Positions 42,749 to 53,532 of a stretch of DNA of 64,000 nt are shown here, piece by piece; the first letter of the stretch is position 1; each line of letters begins with the position of its first letter. The position numbers were made by a program, and so were the translations under genes. The stretch is from assembly GCA_023053685.1 (NCBI GenBank), contig JALIGW010000022.1, positions 1,959,501-2,023,500 of the forward strand, in the 5' to 3' direction. This DNA comes from Diadophis punctatus similis. Its lineage: Eukaryota > Chordata > Lepidosauria > Squamata > Dipsadidae. The notes beneath the pieces are model-generated. The model saw only the letters and a list, made by a program, of their open reading frames with translations, did not search any database and was not told where the DNA came from.

Positions 42749-43589
42749 CTAGGAACAACTGGGAAATCTTCAAAGGTCCTGGATCATTTTGCTCAATGAA
42801 TAACTGTATAATTTTGTTGGATTGGAGTCTCTTTACCTAGTTTTAGGAGTTGAAACAGACCACATCTTAGGCCCAGGTTTGCATACAAATATTGAAAATT
42901 CAAAAGCATTTGCGAAGTTTTCCTCCCACCTCTGCTCTGTGGAGGGCCCAGGCTGTGTGAAATTGCACAACCAACGTGCGTGAGTGTGTGTGTCGTCTTT
43001 TCTTTTCCTTTGGAGCAAAAAATCAATTCTCCAGCAAGTCTAGGAGGGGGCCAGGTGGACAGAAAGGAAGGGTGGATCCCCTGGGTGGATCCCTCAGCCC
43101 CCATCAGGGAATGGGGGGGGAGGAAGGACGTGGTGGTGGCGGTCCCCCTTGGAGGCTCAGCTTCCTTTGCCCGGGATCAGACAGCAGGACCAGGGGTGGG
43201 GGTCTCTGGGGAGTTTGTGGAGCGGGGTGGGGGGGCGCGTCCAGGCTGCCCAGAGTCCAGATGTGTCAGCCGCGGACAATAGGCAAGCAGGAAAGGACAG
43301 ACAGATGGGCCGGCCGAGACAATGGCCGGCCGCTTAACATTCAGGAGCTGTTCTCCGCTGACTTGCTGCCCCCCCACCCTCGCTATTGAGCCAGCCAAAG
43401 ACTGCCAGGATGAAAAGCCCATCTGCTCAAGGCTCTCTCCCCCCCCTGCCCCCCATTCACTTGAGAAGCAAAGAGGGCCTGAAAGAGAGGCTGCTCGGCT
43501 TCCCCGGCCTTCTCTGTGCCGAGGGCTGCAAATGGTGTGTGTGTGTGTGGGGGGGGGTTAGGTTTCAAAGTGGCCCTTGACATGTGGAT
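42749..43589. other. Unassigned intergenic sequence
   Basis: No conserved gene or repeat recognised apart from a (TG)n/poly-G run at about 43535-43557. Open frames on both strands have low-complexity, Gly-rich translations. Confidence 0.4.
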
Positions 43590-43594
43590 CCTTC

Positions 43595-43689
<95 letters not shown>

Positions 43690-44035
43690 TTTCCTTCCTT
43701 CCTTCCTTCCTTCTTTCTTTCCTTCCTTCCTTTTCTTTTTCCTTCCTTCTCTACTTCCTTCCATCCCTCTTCTTTTCTCTCCTTTTCTCTCCCTCCATTC
43801 CCTCTTTTCCTTCCTTCCTGCCTTCATTACTTCCTTTCTTCCTCCTTTTCTCCCTCCCCCTTCCTCTTCCTTTCTCTTCCTCTTTTCCCTCCCTTCTCTT
43901 TCCCCTTCCTTCCTCCTTCCCTCCCTCCCTCTTCCTTTCTCTCCTTCCCTCTTCCTTTCTCTCCTCCCTTCTTTCTTTTCCTCCCTTCCCTCTTTTCTTT
44001 CCTCCCTTCTCAATTTCTCCTCCCTTCCTCCCATT
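43590..44035. repeat. Long polypyrimidine tract, (TTTC)n then mixed
   Basis: A nearly pure (CTTT)n for ~100 bp, followed by ~340 bp of almost uninterrupted C and T on the plus strand. The long 'ORFs' it produces are artefacts. Confidence 0.97.
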
Positions 44036-44360
44036 GCCCATTAGAGAAGCTGGGGAAACAGTAAGTTATCAGCTACCTACCTAAGTGTCTGGATATCGAA
44101 GCCCCTGTCAAGGAAGGGGCGTCAATCCGAAGCGTCTTGCAGTGCCCTGGGCAAAGGCCTGCATAGAATCCAGAGTGTCTGAATTGAAACTTCGGGTGCT
44201 GCCTCCCTTCACCCAGACCCGGCTTATTACACCGGCTGGCGATAACCGCTGGGTCGGCAAAGAACGGCTTACTAAGACACATCCCTGAAGACTTTGTCTT
44301 TGTGGAGGGGGGCCATGGACAAAGATGAAAATGATTTTAATAATAATAATAACAGCAATA
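44036..44360. other. Unassigned intergenic sequence
   Basis: No repeat recognised. It has several small self-complementary stretches (for example around 44103-44121) and balanced composition, unlike its neighbours. Confidence 0.4.
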
Positions 44361-44365
44361 ACATT

Positions 44366-44437
44366 ATCCCCAGGTTTGATGAGAGATGGATGCTGAAATC
44401 ACAGCTGGGCTCAGCATCCATCTCTAATCAAACCTGG
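44366..44437 (+). ncRNA. Near-perfect hairpin, candidate microRNA precursor
   Basis: The 5' arm (44366-44396, ATCCCCAGGTTTGATGAGAG...) and 3' arm (44411-44441, ...CTCTAATCAAACCTGGGGAT) form a 31-bp stem with one mismatch around a 14-base loop (aatcacagctgggc). Imperfect pairing may extend the stem into the flanking AAT/ATT-rich bases. Size and shape suit a pre-miRNA. I do not recognise a known miRNA seed. A short MITE is the alternative. Strand is arbitrary. Confidence 0.4.
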
Positions 44438-44727
44438 GGATATTATTATATTCTAGCCGTAGAGCAGGATTGGGGCCAAATGGATCAGCAGCCAGGATTT
44501 ACTAAGTACTTCAGCACCCCCATTTCAAGCTCTGCTGGACAAGTTGCTGAGCTCCTTAAAAAAAAAGCAGTTCATTTATTTTTATGCTTATGTCTGAGGT
44601 TGGATCTGTGGAGCAAGTAAAAGGAGGGAGGGAAGGAGGGAGAGAGAAATGGGTGGGCAGCCCTGGCTATAAATGTCCAACATCACAAATCTCTGCTTTC
44701 CACTACCGATAAGAGAGAGAAAATATA

Positions 44728-45126
44728 CAGATAGTCCTCGACGTACGACCACAACCGAGGCCAACATTTGTGTTGCTAAGTGAGACAGTTGTTAAGTGAG
44801 CTTTGTCCCATTTTGTGACTTTTCCTGGTCACGGTTGTGAAGTGAATCCCTGCAGTTGTTCAGTTACTAACACGGTCGTTCAGTGAATCTGGCTTCTCCG
44901 TTGACTTGGCTTGTCGGAAGGTCGCAAAAGGGGATCACGTGACCCCGGGACACTGCAACCGTCACAAATGTGAGCCAGTTGCCAAGTGCCTTAAATTTGG
45001 ATCGTGTGACCATGGGATGTTGCAACAGTCGTAAGTGTGAACATTGGTCCTAAGTCACTTTTTTCAGTGCCGTCGTAACTTTGAACGGTCACTAAATGGA
45101 TGGTTGTCAGTCGGGAACTACCTATC
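44728..45126 (+). mobile_element. Tigger/pogo-like MITE copy
   Basis: It starts CAGATAGTCCTCGACGTACG with TA before it, and ends 'gtcgggaactaccta'. Confidence 0.8.
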
Positions 45127-45713
45127 TTTGCATTAGAGGAAACTGGGGGCTGAAACCATAATTACAGTGTGTCTTAAGGTCTTTTGTGATGTTTGTGTCT
45201 CTTTTGTGAGCCCAGCTGGGGCACCGTGTGCAGGGAATGGGTGCTTGAATAACCCAGGCAGGACAAAATTAATGCTGTGTCCCTCGGACGAGGGCAGACC
45301 AGAGAGGGGGACTGGGAAGCAGCCAGAGGCGCCTTCCTCAGTTTCCCCTGCGGTATATTTTAAAGGAAAATGTTCCTGGGATCAACCCGGGTCTCTCTGC
45401 AACGGCAGTTTTCCTGTGGAGCCTTTGTGAGGCAAAATTAGGGGTGCCCTGCCCCCCCTGGAAAACGGGAGAGAAACAATCCCTAAACATGACACCCCCT
45501 GGGTGGTCTTGTCAAACTCCACAAGATGAGAGGCTTTTCCCATTGATGCTCGGAGCACATCCCACCTCCACAGCCCCTTTAGCCTCCTAACAGCCCTGCG
45601 AGGTAGGCCGGGAGGATGCAGAAGGGCAGCGGGTGGCACAGCCCAAGAGGAAAGGAAAAGGAGGAGGAGGAGGGAGGAGGAAGAAAAAAGGATGGATGAA
45701 CGGCACCCTGGGG
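45127..45713. other. Unassigned intergenic sequence
   Basis: No gene or repeat recognised. Confidence 0.4.
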
Positions 45714-45835
45714 CAGGGGTCTCCAACCTTGGCAACTTTAAGCCTGGAGGACTTCAACTCCCAGAATTCCCCTGCTGGGGAATTCTGGGAGTTGAAGTCC
45801 TCCAGGCTTAAAGTTGCCAAGGTTGGAGACCCCTG
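45714..45835. mobile_element. Perfectly palindromic hAT-type MITE
   Basis: 122 bp made of two perfectly complementary 59-bp arms and a 4-base TGCT loop, with CAGGGGTCTCC ends. Flanks CCCTGGGG/CGCCTGGA agree at six of eight. It lies about 1 kb upstream of the NOVA2 start codon. Confidence 0.93.
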
Positions 45836-46837
45836 CGCCTGGAGGACAGGCCAGCAACCTCCCCACACACCCCGCCTTTTTCCTCTCCCCATCGTCTCTG
45901 CCCTCCACCCCACCCCACCCTCGGCAGCTGCCTCTTCTGTCCTCCCCCTCCCCTCCCCCCTCCCCTCCCGCCCAGCTGCGTCCCCCTCCCGGGAAGAATA
46001 GCGCCTCTCTCTCTTTCTCGTGCCGTGCCACTCCACCGCCCCCCCTCTCCTTTCACTTGGGAGCTCCTGGCAACCAATCTGCTGGGGTGGGGGTGGGGAG
46101 ACGGACGGGGCGGTGGGGGGGTGGGTCTCTGCTTCCACGTCAGGGGCTGGGCTGCTCCCTCCGACGCCCCCCCTCTTCCCCCGCCCCCTCCCTGCCGGCT
46201 GCAAGAGCGCGATGCGCGGAAAGCGGAGCCGCTGCTGCCCTCCTCTCGCGCTTGCTCGCTCTTTCCCAACGCGCTTCGGTGGGTTTCGTTCCCCTCGCCC
46301 CCCGCCCCACCTTCCCGCTTCCTCCCACCTCCGGGGCTCCCCCGCCGTCGCCCCCTAAATCCCCATCCCCGTTTCCCCCTCGCTAAGCACCTAAATAGAA
46401 GGGCGGGGAGACGACCCCCCCCCCCGGGGCAGGTGGGAAGGAGGGTGGGTGGGCTAGCTTTTTCTCCTCCTTCGCTGCGCCTCTCTTCCTTGGCGGGTGG
46501 GGGGCTCAATCTCCACCGCCCCCAGAGCCCGCTTTTCCTGGGGGAAGGAGGAGGAGGGGAGGCTGGGTAAAGAGAGAGCGAGGGAGAAAGAGGAACTGAG
46601 AAAAGGAGGTCTGGGAAGCCCACCCACCCAATTCCCGTCTCGGCCGATCCGTTTCCCTGCCTCGGGTCCGTTGCACCTGGATGTCTCCGCTCTTCCTCAG
46701 CTGGACACACCTCCCTCCTCCTTCTCCCACCCCTCCCTAAACGCTGAGCATCTTCGCCCCCCCTCAACACCCCCTCCCCCTGCTGGAGTCTGCCGGGTAC
46801 GGCGTGGGGGGGAGTCCTCCGCGCCCTCGGCTTGAAA
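45836..46837 (+). promoter_or_regulatory. NOVA2: NOVA2 CpG-rich promoter and 5' UTR
   Basis: High G+C and CpG from about 45900 through exon 1, with many C- and G-runs. Long antisense open frames reflect composition only. The transcription start cannot be fixed; no TATA box is obvious. Confidence 0.6.
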
Positions 46838-47075
46838 ATGCTGGCAGGTGGATCGGTCCATCAGAACGGGCTCTTTCCTTCGGCCCCCCAGCAGCCGCAG
46901 CAGTCGCCGCCGCCCTCGCTGTCCCAGCCGTCGCAGCCGCCAGGGGGGCCCCAGCCTCAGCAGCCCCCCCAAGCCGCCCCGCAACCCCCCATGGATTCGG
47001 ATCCCCCCGACTCCAGGAAAAGGCCCTTGGAGACCCCCACCGAAGCCATCAGCACCAAGAGGAGCAACACGGGAG
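46838..47075 (+). CDS. NOVA2: NOVA2, first coding exon (partial gene)
   Basis: NOVA2 is a neuronal RNA-binding protein with three KH domains that controls alternative splicing through YCAY clusters. Only its N-terminus is in the window. The exon encodes 79 residues plus one base and ends at ACGGGAG|GTGAGT. Residues 52-79 contain DPPDSRKRPLETPTEAISTK then RSNTG, matching the conserved NOVA start and nuclear-localisation-like KRP motif. The first ATG (46838) adds a 51-residue Gln/Pro-rich leader starting MLAGGSVHQNGLF; the ATG at 46991 would give a start like that of human NOVA2 (MEPEAPDSRKRP, from memory). NOVA2 rather than NOVA1 is chosen from LETP/TKRSNTG and the MYPOP neighbourhood. KH exons must lie beyond 64000. 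Confidence 0.88.
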
Positions 47076-48051
47076 GTGAGTCTATGGGGGGGGGGGCGCC
47101 GAGCAGGTTGCGGGGAAGACGGGGGGGGGGGCGCGGACAGGGTCCAGTCTTGCGGCGGTGGGGAAGGGGGGGGGCTTAATCGAAAGATTGAGGAAATCAA
47201 CGGGGAAGAAAGACCCTTCCCCGTTCCGAGCCGGCTTCCCAACCGGCGAGATGAACACCTTGCCTGGGCTGAGGTGTGTATGGGGGGGGGGTGCGTGGGG
47301 GTGTCTCTGGGAATTCCGACAGGGACCCCCCTGGCTCCTGAAAAGACCCAGCCCCATCCTTGGGGAGCCCGTCTCCCTAAATATAATCCCTGACATCCCA
47401 AGTCTTTCCTGCAAAAAAAGTCTCCCCCCCCAGGTCTGAATCTTCCCCCAAAAATCTCTTAAAAGGAAAAAATCGGGCTAGCCGAACCGGTCTCTCTTTC
47501 TCTTATCGGGGCATCAAAGCCCCTTCGATCTATTTTTCCTCCCCCCACACAATTTTTCTCCTCCCCTTTCCCCCCACCCCTTCATTCCCTTCCTCTTCGC
47601 TTTCTTCCCCCCTCCTTTGGGGGGGAGGATTTCTTCTCCCAGCCTCCAATATATGGGTTTTGTTTCTCCCCTCCCTCGTGCCCCGACCCCCCCAACCCAC
47701 AATTTGCACCCTCCAGAACCAGAGGCTGAATCTTGCTTGGATCAAAAGATGGTTTTTTTTCTCTGTCTTGGGCTTCAGCATCAGCCCTGGAAGGGTCTGG
47801 GTGAATCGGGCCCTTCCCTTCCTTCCCCAGCCTTTCTCCGGGGACAGCATCTCGGCCTCCACCTTCCGCCTTTCCTGCCTCGAAAGGGGTGTGGATGTGT
47901 GGATGCACACAAAAGAGGACCCCCCCCCACATACGCACACACCTCTTTCCCCCTCGTTTTCCCAGCTCTGGGTCCACCTCAGCCCATCACAGCTGGCGAT
48001 GTCAAAATGGAGTCGGCTTGTCTGCTTAGGAAGGGAAGGGAGAGGAAGCAT

Positions 48052-48232
<181 letters not shown>

Positions 48233-48599
48233 CACCCAGAGGGACTGTGGAAAACCTGCCAGTCCCTTCATTCGCTCGCCCTCCCCTCTACAGCAGCAGC
48301 AGAGGAAACGGAGAGGGGAAGGATGTGGAAATGTGAACAAAAACAAGGATGCAAAAGGGACCAGGGATTTCTGGGCAAGGAAGGAGGGACTGTGCCAGCT
48401 AAGGATCTTTTGGGGATGTGCTGGTTTTATTTGCTGCTGTTCTGAATGCGGAGGGGGAAAGGCTTTGAAAAGGATTGGCTTTGAGGTGTGGATTTTAATC
48501 CTGGTACTGTCTAAAAAAGAAAAAAAGGAATCTGGAAAATAGCAATCCCTCCCTCCCTTCTTTTCTTCCTTCCCTTCCTTTTCTTCCCCTCCTCTCCTC

Positions 48600-49312
48600 T
48601 TTCTCCCCAATAGGACAGCAGTCAGTTTATGTGTTTTTACTCATTATTCCTCCTCCTCCTCCTCCTCCTCCCCTCCCTCCCTCCCTCCCTTCCTTTTCTT
48701 CCCCCTCCTCTTCCTTCTCTCCAATAGGACAATTAGCAGTTTATATGTATCTTCTACTCATTATTATTCCTCCTCCTCCACCTCCACCACTCCTTCCTTC
48801 CTTCCTTCCTTCCTTCCTTCCTTCCTTCCTTCCTCTCCCTCCTTCCCTCCATTCCTTTTCTTCCTCCTCCTCTTCCTTCTCCCCAATAGGACAATTAGCA
48901 GTTTATATGTATCTTCTACTCATTATTATTCCTCCTCCTCCACCTCCACCACTCCTTCCTTCCTTCCTTCCTTCCTTCCTCTCCCTCCCTCCCTCCCTTC
49001 CTTTTCTTCCCCCTCCTCTTCTTTCTCTCCAATAGGACAATTAGCAGTTTATATGTATCTTCTACTCATTATTATTCCTCCTCCTCCACCTCCACCACTC
49101 CTTCCTTCCTTCCTTCCTTCCTCTCCCTCCTTCCCTCCATTCCTTTTCTTCCTCCTCCTCTTCCTTCTCCCCAATAGGACAATTAGCAGTCAGTTTATAT
49201 GTATCTTCTACTCATTATTATTCCTCCACCTCCACCATTCCTTCCTCCCTCCCTCCCTCCCTCCCTCCCTCTCTCCCTCCTTCCCTCTCTCCCTTCTTTC
49301 CTCCCTTCCTTC
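48600..49312. repeat. Pyrimidine-rich minisatellite in NOVA2 intron 1
   Basis: An anchor, 'aataggacaattagcagttt', recurs at about 48609, 48723, 48885, 49031 and 49173, each followed by 'tctactcattattattcctc' and a variable (CCTT)n/(CCT)n tract. Period varies from 114 to 162 bp because the CT tract differs in length. Confidence 0.93.
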
Positions 49313-49754
49313 CCTGACCCTTCTGTGAAGGGCAACTTCAATTCCGTGAGGTTTCCAGCGCTTTTGTGCGTTTGTTCCTTCCCGGTGCTAAGAATAGATT
49401 CCTTCTTATCATGATGATGATGATTACATCGTGATTGCATCTGGGTCTGTTTTATTGCTTCGAATGATGATCCGGGCTATAGCAGCGCCCACCGAAACGC
49501 GTGGCTGCCCAGGCAAGGCAGGGAGTCAACGCTGACACCACCCTTGCCTGGCAATTAACATTTGGAGATGCTGCTCGGGAACTGCAGTGTTAAGGCAGAA
49601 AGCAATAAATATGGCTGAGAAATATGGCTTTGGGGTCCTGGAGGAAAATGTCCTGCTTTGATGATTATGCTCCGACCAGAGAGATCAGAAATAAATAAGG
49701 CTTGGAGAGGAGGCCTGAACAGCCAAGGGGGACTTGGCTAGTCAGGCCTGCAGA

Positions 49755-50145
49755 TTAAAACATAGGAAGAACGGTTGCAGGTTTTGGGTTTAGCTACTCT
49801 AAAGAAAAGAAGAATTAGGAGGGACATGATAGCAGTATTCCAGTATTTGAGGGGCTGCCACAAAGAAGAGGGGGTCAAATTATTCTCCAGAGCACCAGAA
49901 GGCAGGACAAGAAACAATGGATGGAAACTATTCGAGGAGAGAACCAACCTGGAATTAAGGAGAAACTTCCTTAACAGTGAGGACAATGAACCAGTGGAAC
50001 AGCTTGCCACAAGAAGTTGTAGGTGCTCCATCACTGGAGGTTTTTAAGAAGAGGCTGGACAGCCACTTGTCTCAAAAGGGATAGGGTCTCCTGCTTGAGC
50101 AGGGGGCTGGACTAGAAGACCTCAAAGGTCCCTTCCAGCTCTATT
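49755..50145 (+). mobile_element. CR1-type LINE 3' fragment
   Basis: Sense CR1 from 'ataggaagaacggttgcagg' through 'gaggtttttaagaagaggct' to 'ggtcccttccagctctattc', with GATT repeats at the end. Confidence 0.85.
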
Positions 50146-50284
50146 CTGATTGATTGATTGACATGAGGAAGGAAGCGGGAGAAAAAACAGGCCAGAAATG
50201 GAGGAATTCCCGCTTGGGTGGCTGCATCAGAGGGGATCAAGAAGGAGATGAAGCCTAATTTGGCTGCGGAATGCAGACTGTGGT

Positions 50285-50511
50285 TATCGAAAGCGGTTTT
50301 TATTTTGAAAAGCAACTGGACTGTTTTTTATTTTTATTTTTTGGAGGAAAGAAGAAAAAGTTTCGCTCCCTATCCTGGAAGCTTCACCCGTTGTAGCTTC
50401 GTCAGCTTCCAGGCTAGGCAGCCGAAATGTTTTCTTCTTCCACCAAAAAAACAAAAGCAAAAAAACCCAGTCCAGTTTCCTTCCGTTCAAAATGAAAAAT
50501 CGCTTTTGATA
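50285..50511. mobile_element. Long inverted repeat of Penelope-like terminal sequence
   Basis: Two ~105-bp arms of roughly 80% complementarity meet near 50398. Paired landmarks are TATCGAAAGC with GCTTTTGATA, GCAACTGGACTG with CAGTCCAGTTTC, and TATCCTGGAAGC with GCTTCCAGGCTA. 'cagtccagtt' and 'gcgaaac'/'ccgaaat' echo the Penelope-like 3' ends at 56100 and 60210, so this may be two such ends head to head. Family is inference. Confidence 0.6.
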
Positions 50512-51599
50512 CAATGGATGACCGAGAATCTTCCTTAGACCGTGGTGGTTATGTGCCCGGCGGGTCCTGCGTTTCATTGAGGGCTGGTCTGGGTGGCGTT
50601 GGGCTGATTCCAATATGGATTTCAGAGAGGAAGAAGGGAGTGAATTGGATGGCACGACAGGAGGGCGGGAGGGAGCGGACGCACCGAGATGTGTTCGTAG
50701 TACCTAACGGGTGTGTATATGTGTGTGTGTGTGTGGCAACGGACAACGGATGGCGGTGGAAATGCGCAAGGCGGAAGGCCAGGCAGGCCTCTCGGCCCAG
50801 CCAGGAGGTCAGTGAGCCTGGGGTCTTCGAGGAGCATCTGTGCATGTGCGCCGCCCTGAACCCAGTGGGAGTGAAGGTCAAAACAGGGTGGGATTTTTTT
50901 TTTAACTCGGCATGTCCGGTTAGAGGTTTCGTTTTGTTCTGTTTTAAAAAGGGAAGGTTGTTGGAGCATGTCGGAAGGGCGAAATAGGAAGGGATGCAAA
51001 TGACCGGATTAATTCTGGCTTGGCGTGGCCAGCCGGTAATCCCAGCGCCGCCGTTTCGTGGAGTCTCTGGGAAAGCATCATGAAAACCAGGCCGGTCTCT
51101 ACTACAATGGACAAGCAGGCCTTGCCGGAGGAGGAGGGCAGAGACAGCGTGGCATCATCGCCAGCTGGGCGGCCCGAGGAAAATCGGCGCAGGAGCGTGG
51201 CTAACCTGATCTCTGGGTCTAGGAGTTTGCAGTTGCAGAAGCCGTGGGGTGGGGAAGGGAGGGAGGGCGAAATTTAGGGCCGGGCGGGAGATTCGGTTGA
51301 GGAATTCTGGAAGATGGATTCGGATGGGTATTTTTAGCTAGGAAGCCGAGACGAGGTGGGATGGCGGCGTTTGGAGAGGCTTCCTGACGTCCCAGCCTTG
51401 GGGTTTCTCCTTCATGCTGGTGGACAGCTCAGATCTTTTGTGGTCCTCAAGGAAGCCGACTGGCTGGGGCAAGAGGAGGTTGCTGCTTCTCTCAAAATGG
51501 CTGCAGAGGCGACATCTCCCAGGCCAAAGCTTGCTTACGACAGGAGTGGAGACCCACAGACCACTTCCAAGGCCCTAGAGGCTCCCTTACCACCACCAA

Positions 51600-52070
51600 C
51601 CAAGAACAGAACAGCAAAGTTGGAAGGGACCTTGGAGGTCTTCTAGTCCAACCCCCTGCTCAGGCAGGAACCCCAATACCATTTCAGTCAAATAGTGGTC
51701 CAATCTCTTCTTTAAAGACCCCAGTGTTGGAGCCCTCACAACTTCTGGAGGCAAGTTGTTCCACTGGTTAATTGTTCTGACTGTCAGGAAATTCCTCCTT
51801 CGTTCTAGGTTGCTTCTCTCCTTGATTAGTTTCCATCCATTGCTGCTTTTTTCTGCCTTCTGGTGCTTTGGAGAAGAGGTTGACCCTCTCTTCTTTGGGG
51901 CAACCCTTAGATATTGGAAGATGCCCATCACGTCAGCCTTAGTCCTTCTTTTCACTAATCTAGATATTACCCAGTTCCTGCAACCGTTCTTCGTATGTTT
52001 TAGCCTCCAGTCCCCTAATCATCTTTGTTGCTCTTCTCTGCACTCTTTGTAGAGTCTCCACATCTAAAAT
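51600..52070 (-). mobile_element. CR1-type LINE 3' fragment
   Basis: Antisense CR1 of ~470 bp, the longest antisense copy, reaching upstream to 'gttgctcttctctgcactct', part of the reverse-transcriptase C-terminal coding region. Confidence 0.88.
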
Positions 52071-52109
52071 CTAAACCAGTGTGTCCTTCACATTTTACAG
52101 TGTGTGTGT

Positions 52110-52560
52110 GTGGGGGGGGGAACCTTGGCCCTTTTATTTGTATTTGTATTTGTTTATTTGTCAAACATATATGATTATAAGCAAAGTACAAACAGTGAAA
52201 CATGATTGAATATATATGTAATATTACAAACATGAATAAGAGTAAAAGAGGTATGAATATATGGGTACATAGGACCGGAACGGTAGGCACGATTGTGCGC
52301 TTATGCATGCCCCTTACTGACCTCTTAGGAATGGGGTGAAGTCAATGGTAGATAATAAGAAGTTGAAGTTTTTGGGGTTTGGGGAAGAAACTACTGAGTC
52401 AGGTAAAGTGTCCCAGGCGTTGACAACTCTGTTGCTGAAGTCGAATTTTTTGCAATCAAGTCTGGAGTGGTTTACATTCAGTTTGTATCTATTGTGAGCT
52501 CGTGTATTATTGCGGTTGAAGCTGAAATAGTCGTTAACGGGTAGGACATTTTATGGCTTG
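52110..52560 (-). mobile_element. Non-LTR retrotransposon C-terminal fragment (L2/CR1/Rex1-like)
   Basis: On the minus strand the translation includes NDYFSFNRNNTRAHNRYKL and VVNAWDTLPDSVVSSPN, the F..R..N.W..LP..VV pattern found at the C-terminus of reverse transcriptases in this group. It ends in an ATTT/ATAC-rich 3' UTR with (AAAT)n-like sequence near 52130-52160. Clade is uncertain. Confidence 0.65.
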
Positions 52561-52632
52561 TGGACTTCAACTCGGGAGTTCTGGGGTTTGAAGTCCACAA
52601 GTCATAAAAGGACCAAGGTTCCCCACCCCTGT
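52545..52632. mobile_element. Palindromic hAT-type MITE, shortened
   Basis: Arms 'ggcttgtggacttcaactc' and 'tttgaagtccacaagtcat' around a short loop. Confidence 0.7.
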
Positions 52633-53532
52633 TTTAGAGGACGGGGGAGACTGAATTAATACGGAGAGAAGCGACAGGTCCTACCCACACAAGGGAGCCC
52701 TTTTTCGCAAAGCCGTGGGAGCAGAGGGTAAGGAACTGGTGAATCAACCATCTTTCCAAGTTTGGGAGAGTAAACAACCCCTCCCACCATGGCACGGTCT
52801 TGTTGCCGTTGTTGTTGCTTTCGAGACGAGATGCCTTCAAACACCACCACCCCTCCGCATCCCAATAAAACCAGCAATTGGTGGCTTGCACAAAGAAGCA
52901 CAAATCCTGCGTGCAACAAATGTAACCTGGATTATTTGGGTCTGCGCCGTAAAAGAATCAAACGGGCTGGATCCGCACCGGATGCCAGGCTATTCACGTG
53001 CACACACACAACCCCCCCACCAACGTTAGTTAAAACTAACCAGGTTTGTTGAAGTCCACAAATCTTAAAGGAGGCCAAGTTTGAAGAGCCCTGTTCCGAA
53101 GTCCTAAATGACCAAGTGAATCTCTATTGGGGCTTGGTTAGATTAGCACTGGGTTGAACCTCCCTCCCTAGCTTTGCTGTTGACCTGACTAAGCGTGTTG
53201 CGTGAAGCCCACCTAGCGGTGTGGTTGTCTGCCTCCTTAATGGATGGGAGACGGGGAGCATGTGTGCACTCGGGGCAGGGAGTCCCTGAGGAGCGATGGG
53301 TTTTGGGGAGATCAAGATGGCTGACCAGGAAAAGCTAAAAGAAGCAGAGAGGTAGGTAGAAAAGATCTCCTGGGATCTGCTCTGCTCTTCTGTAGAAGGA
53401 GATTCTCCTAGGCAGGAACAGGGAAGGGGGTTCTCTTTTGAGGGGATCTTGGGTTCTGGGGTGCTGAGGGTTTCCTTTAGGACCGGATCAGGGCCCCAAT
53501 AGAGGATCAGTTGGTCATTTAAGACTTTAGAG

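Noticed and set aside
43516..44064. Long Phe/Leu/Ser frames
   Set aside because: Translations of the polypyrimidine tract.
44294..44620. 108-codon frame spanning the hairpin
   Set aside because: Asn-run from an AAT microsatellite followed by the palindrome; no conserved domain.
45808..46770. 320-codon minus frame upstream of NOVA2
   Set aside because: Gly/Arg-rich translation of a CpG island with no recognisable domain and no splice context.
46838..47075. Assignment to NOVA1
   Set aside because: The leader resembles NOVA1, but LETP and TKRSNTG fit NOVA2 and the gene lies beside MYPOP.
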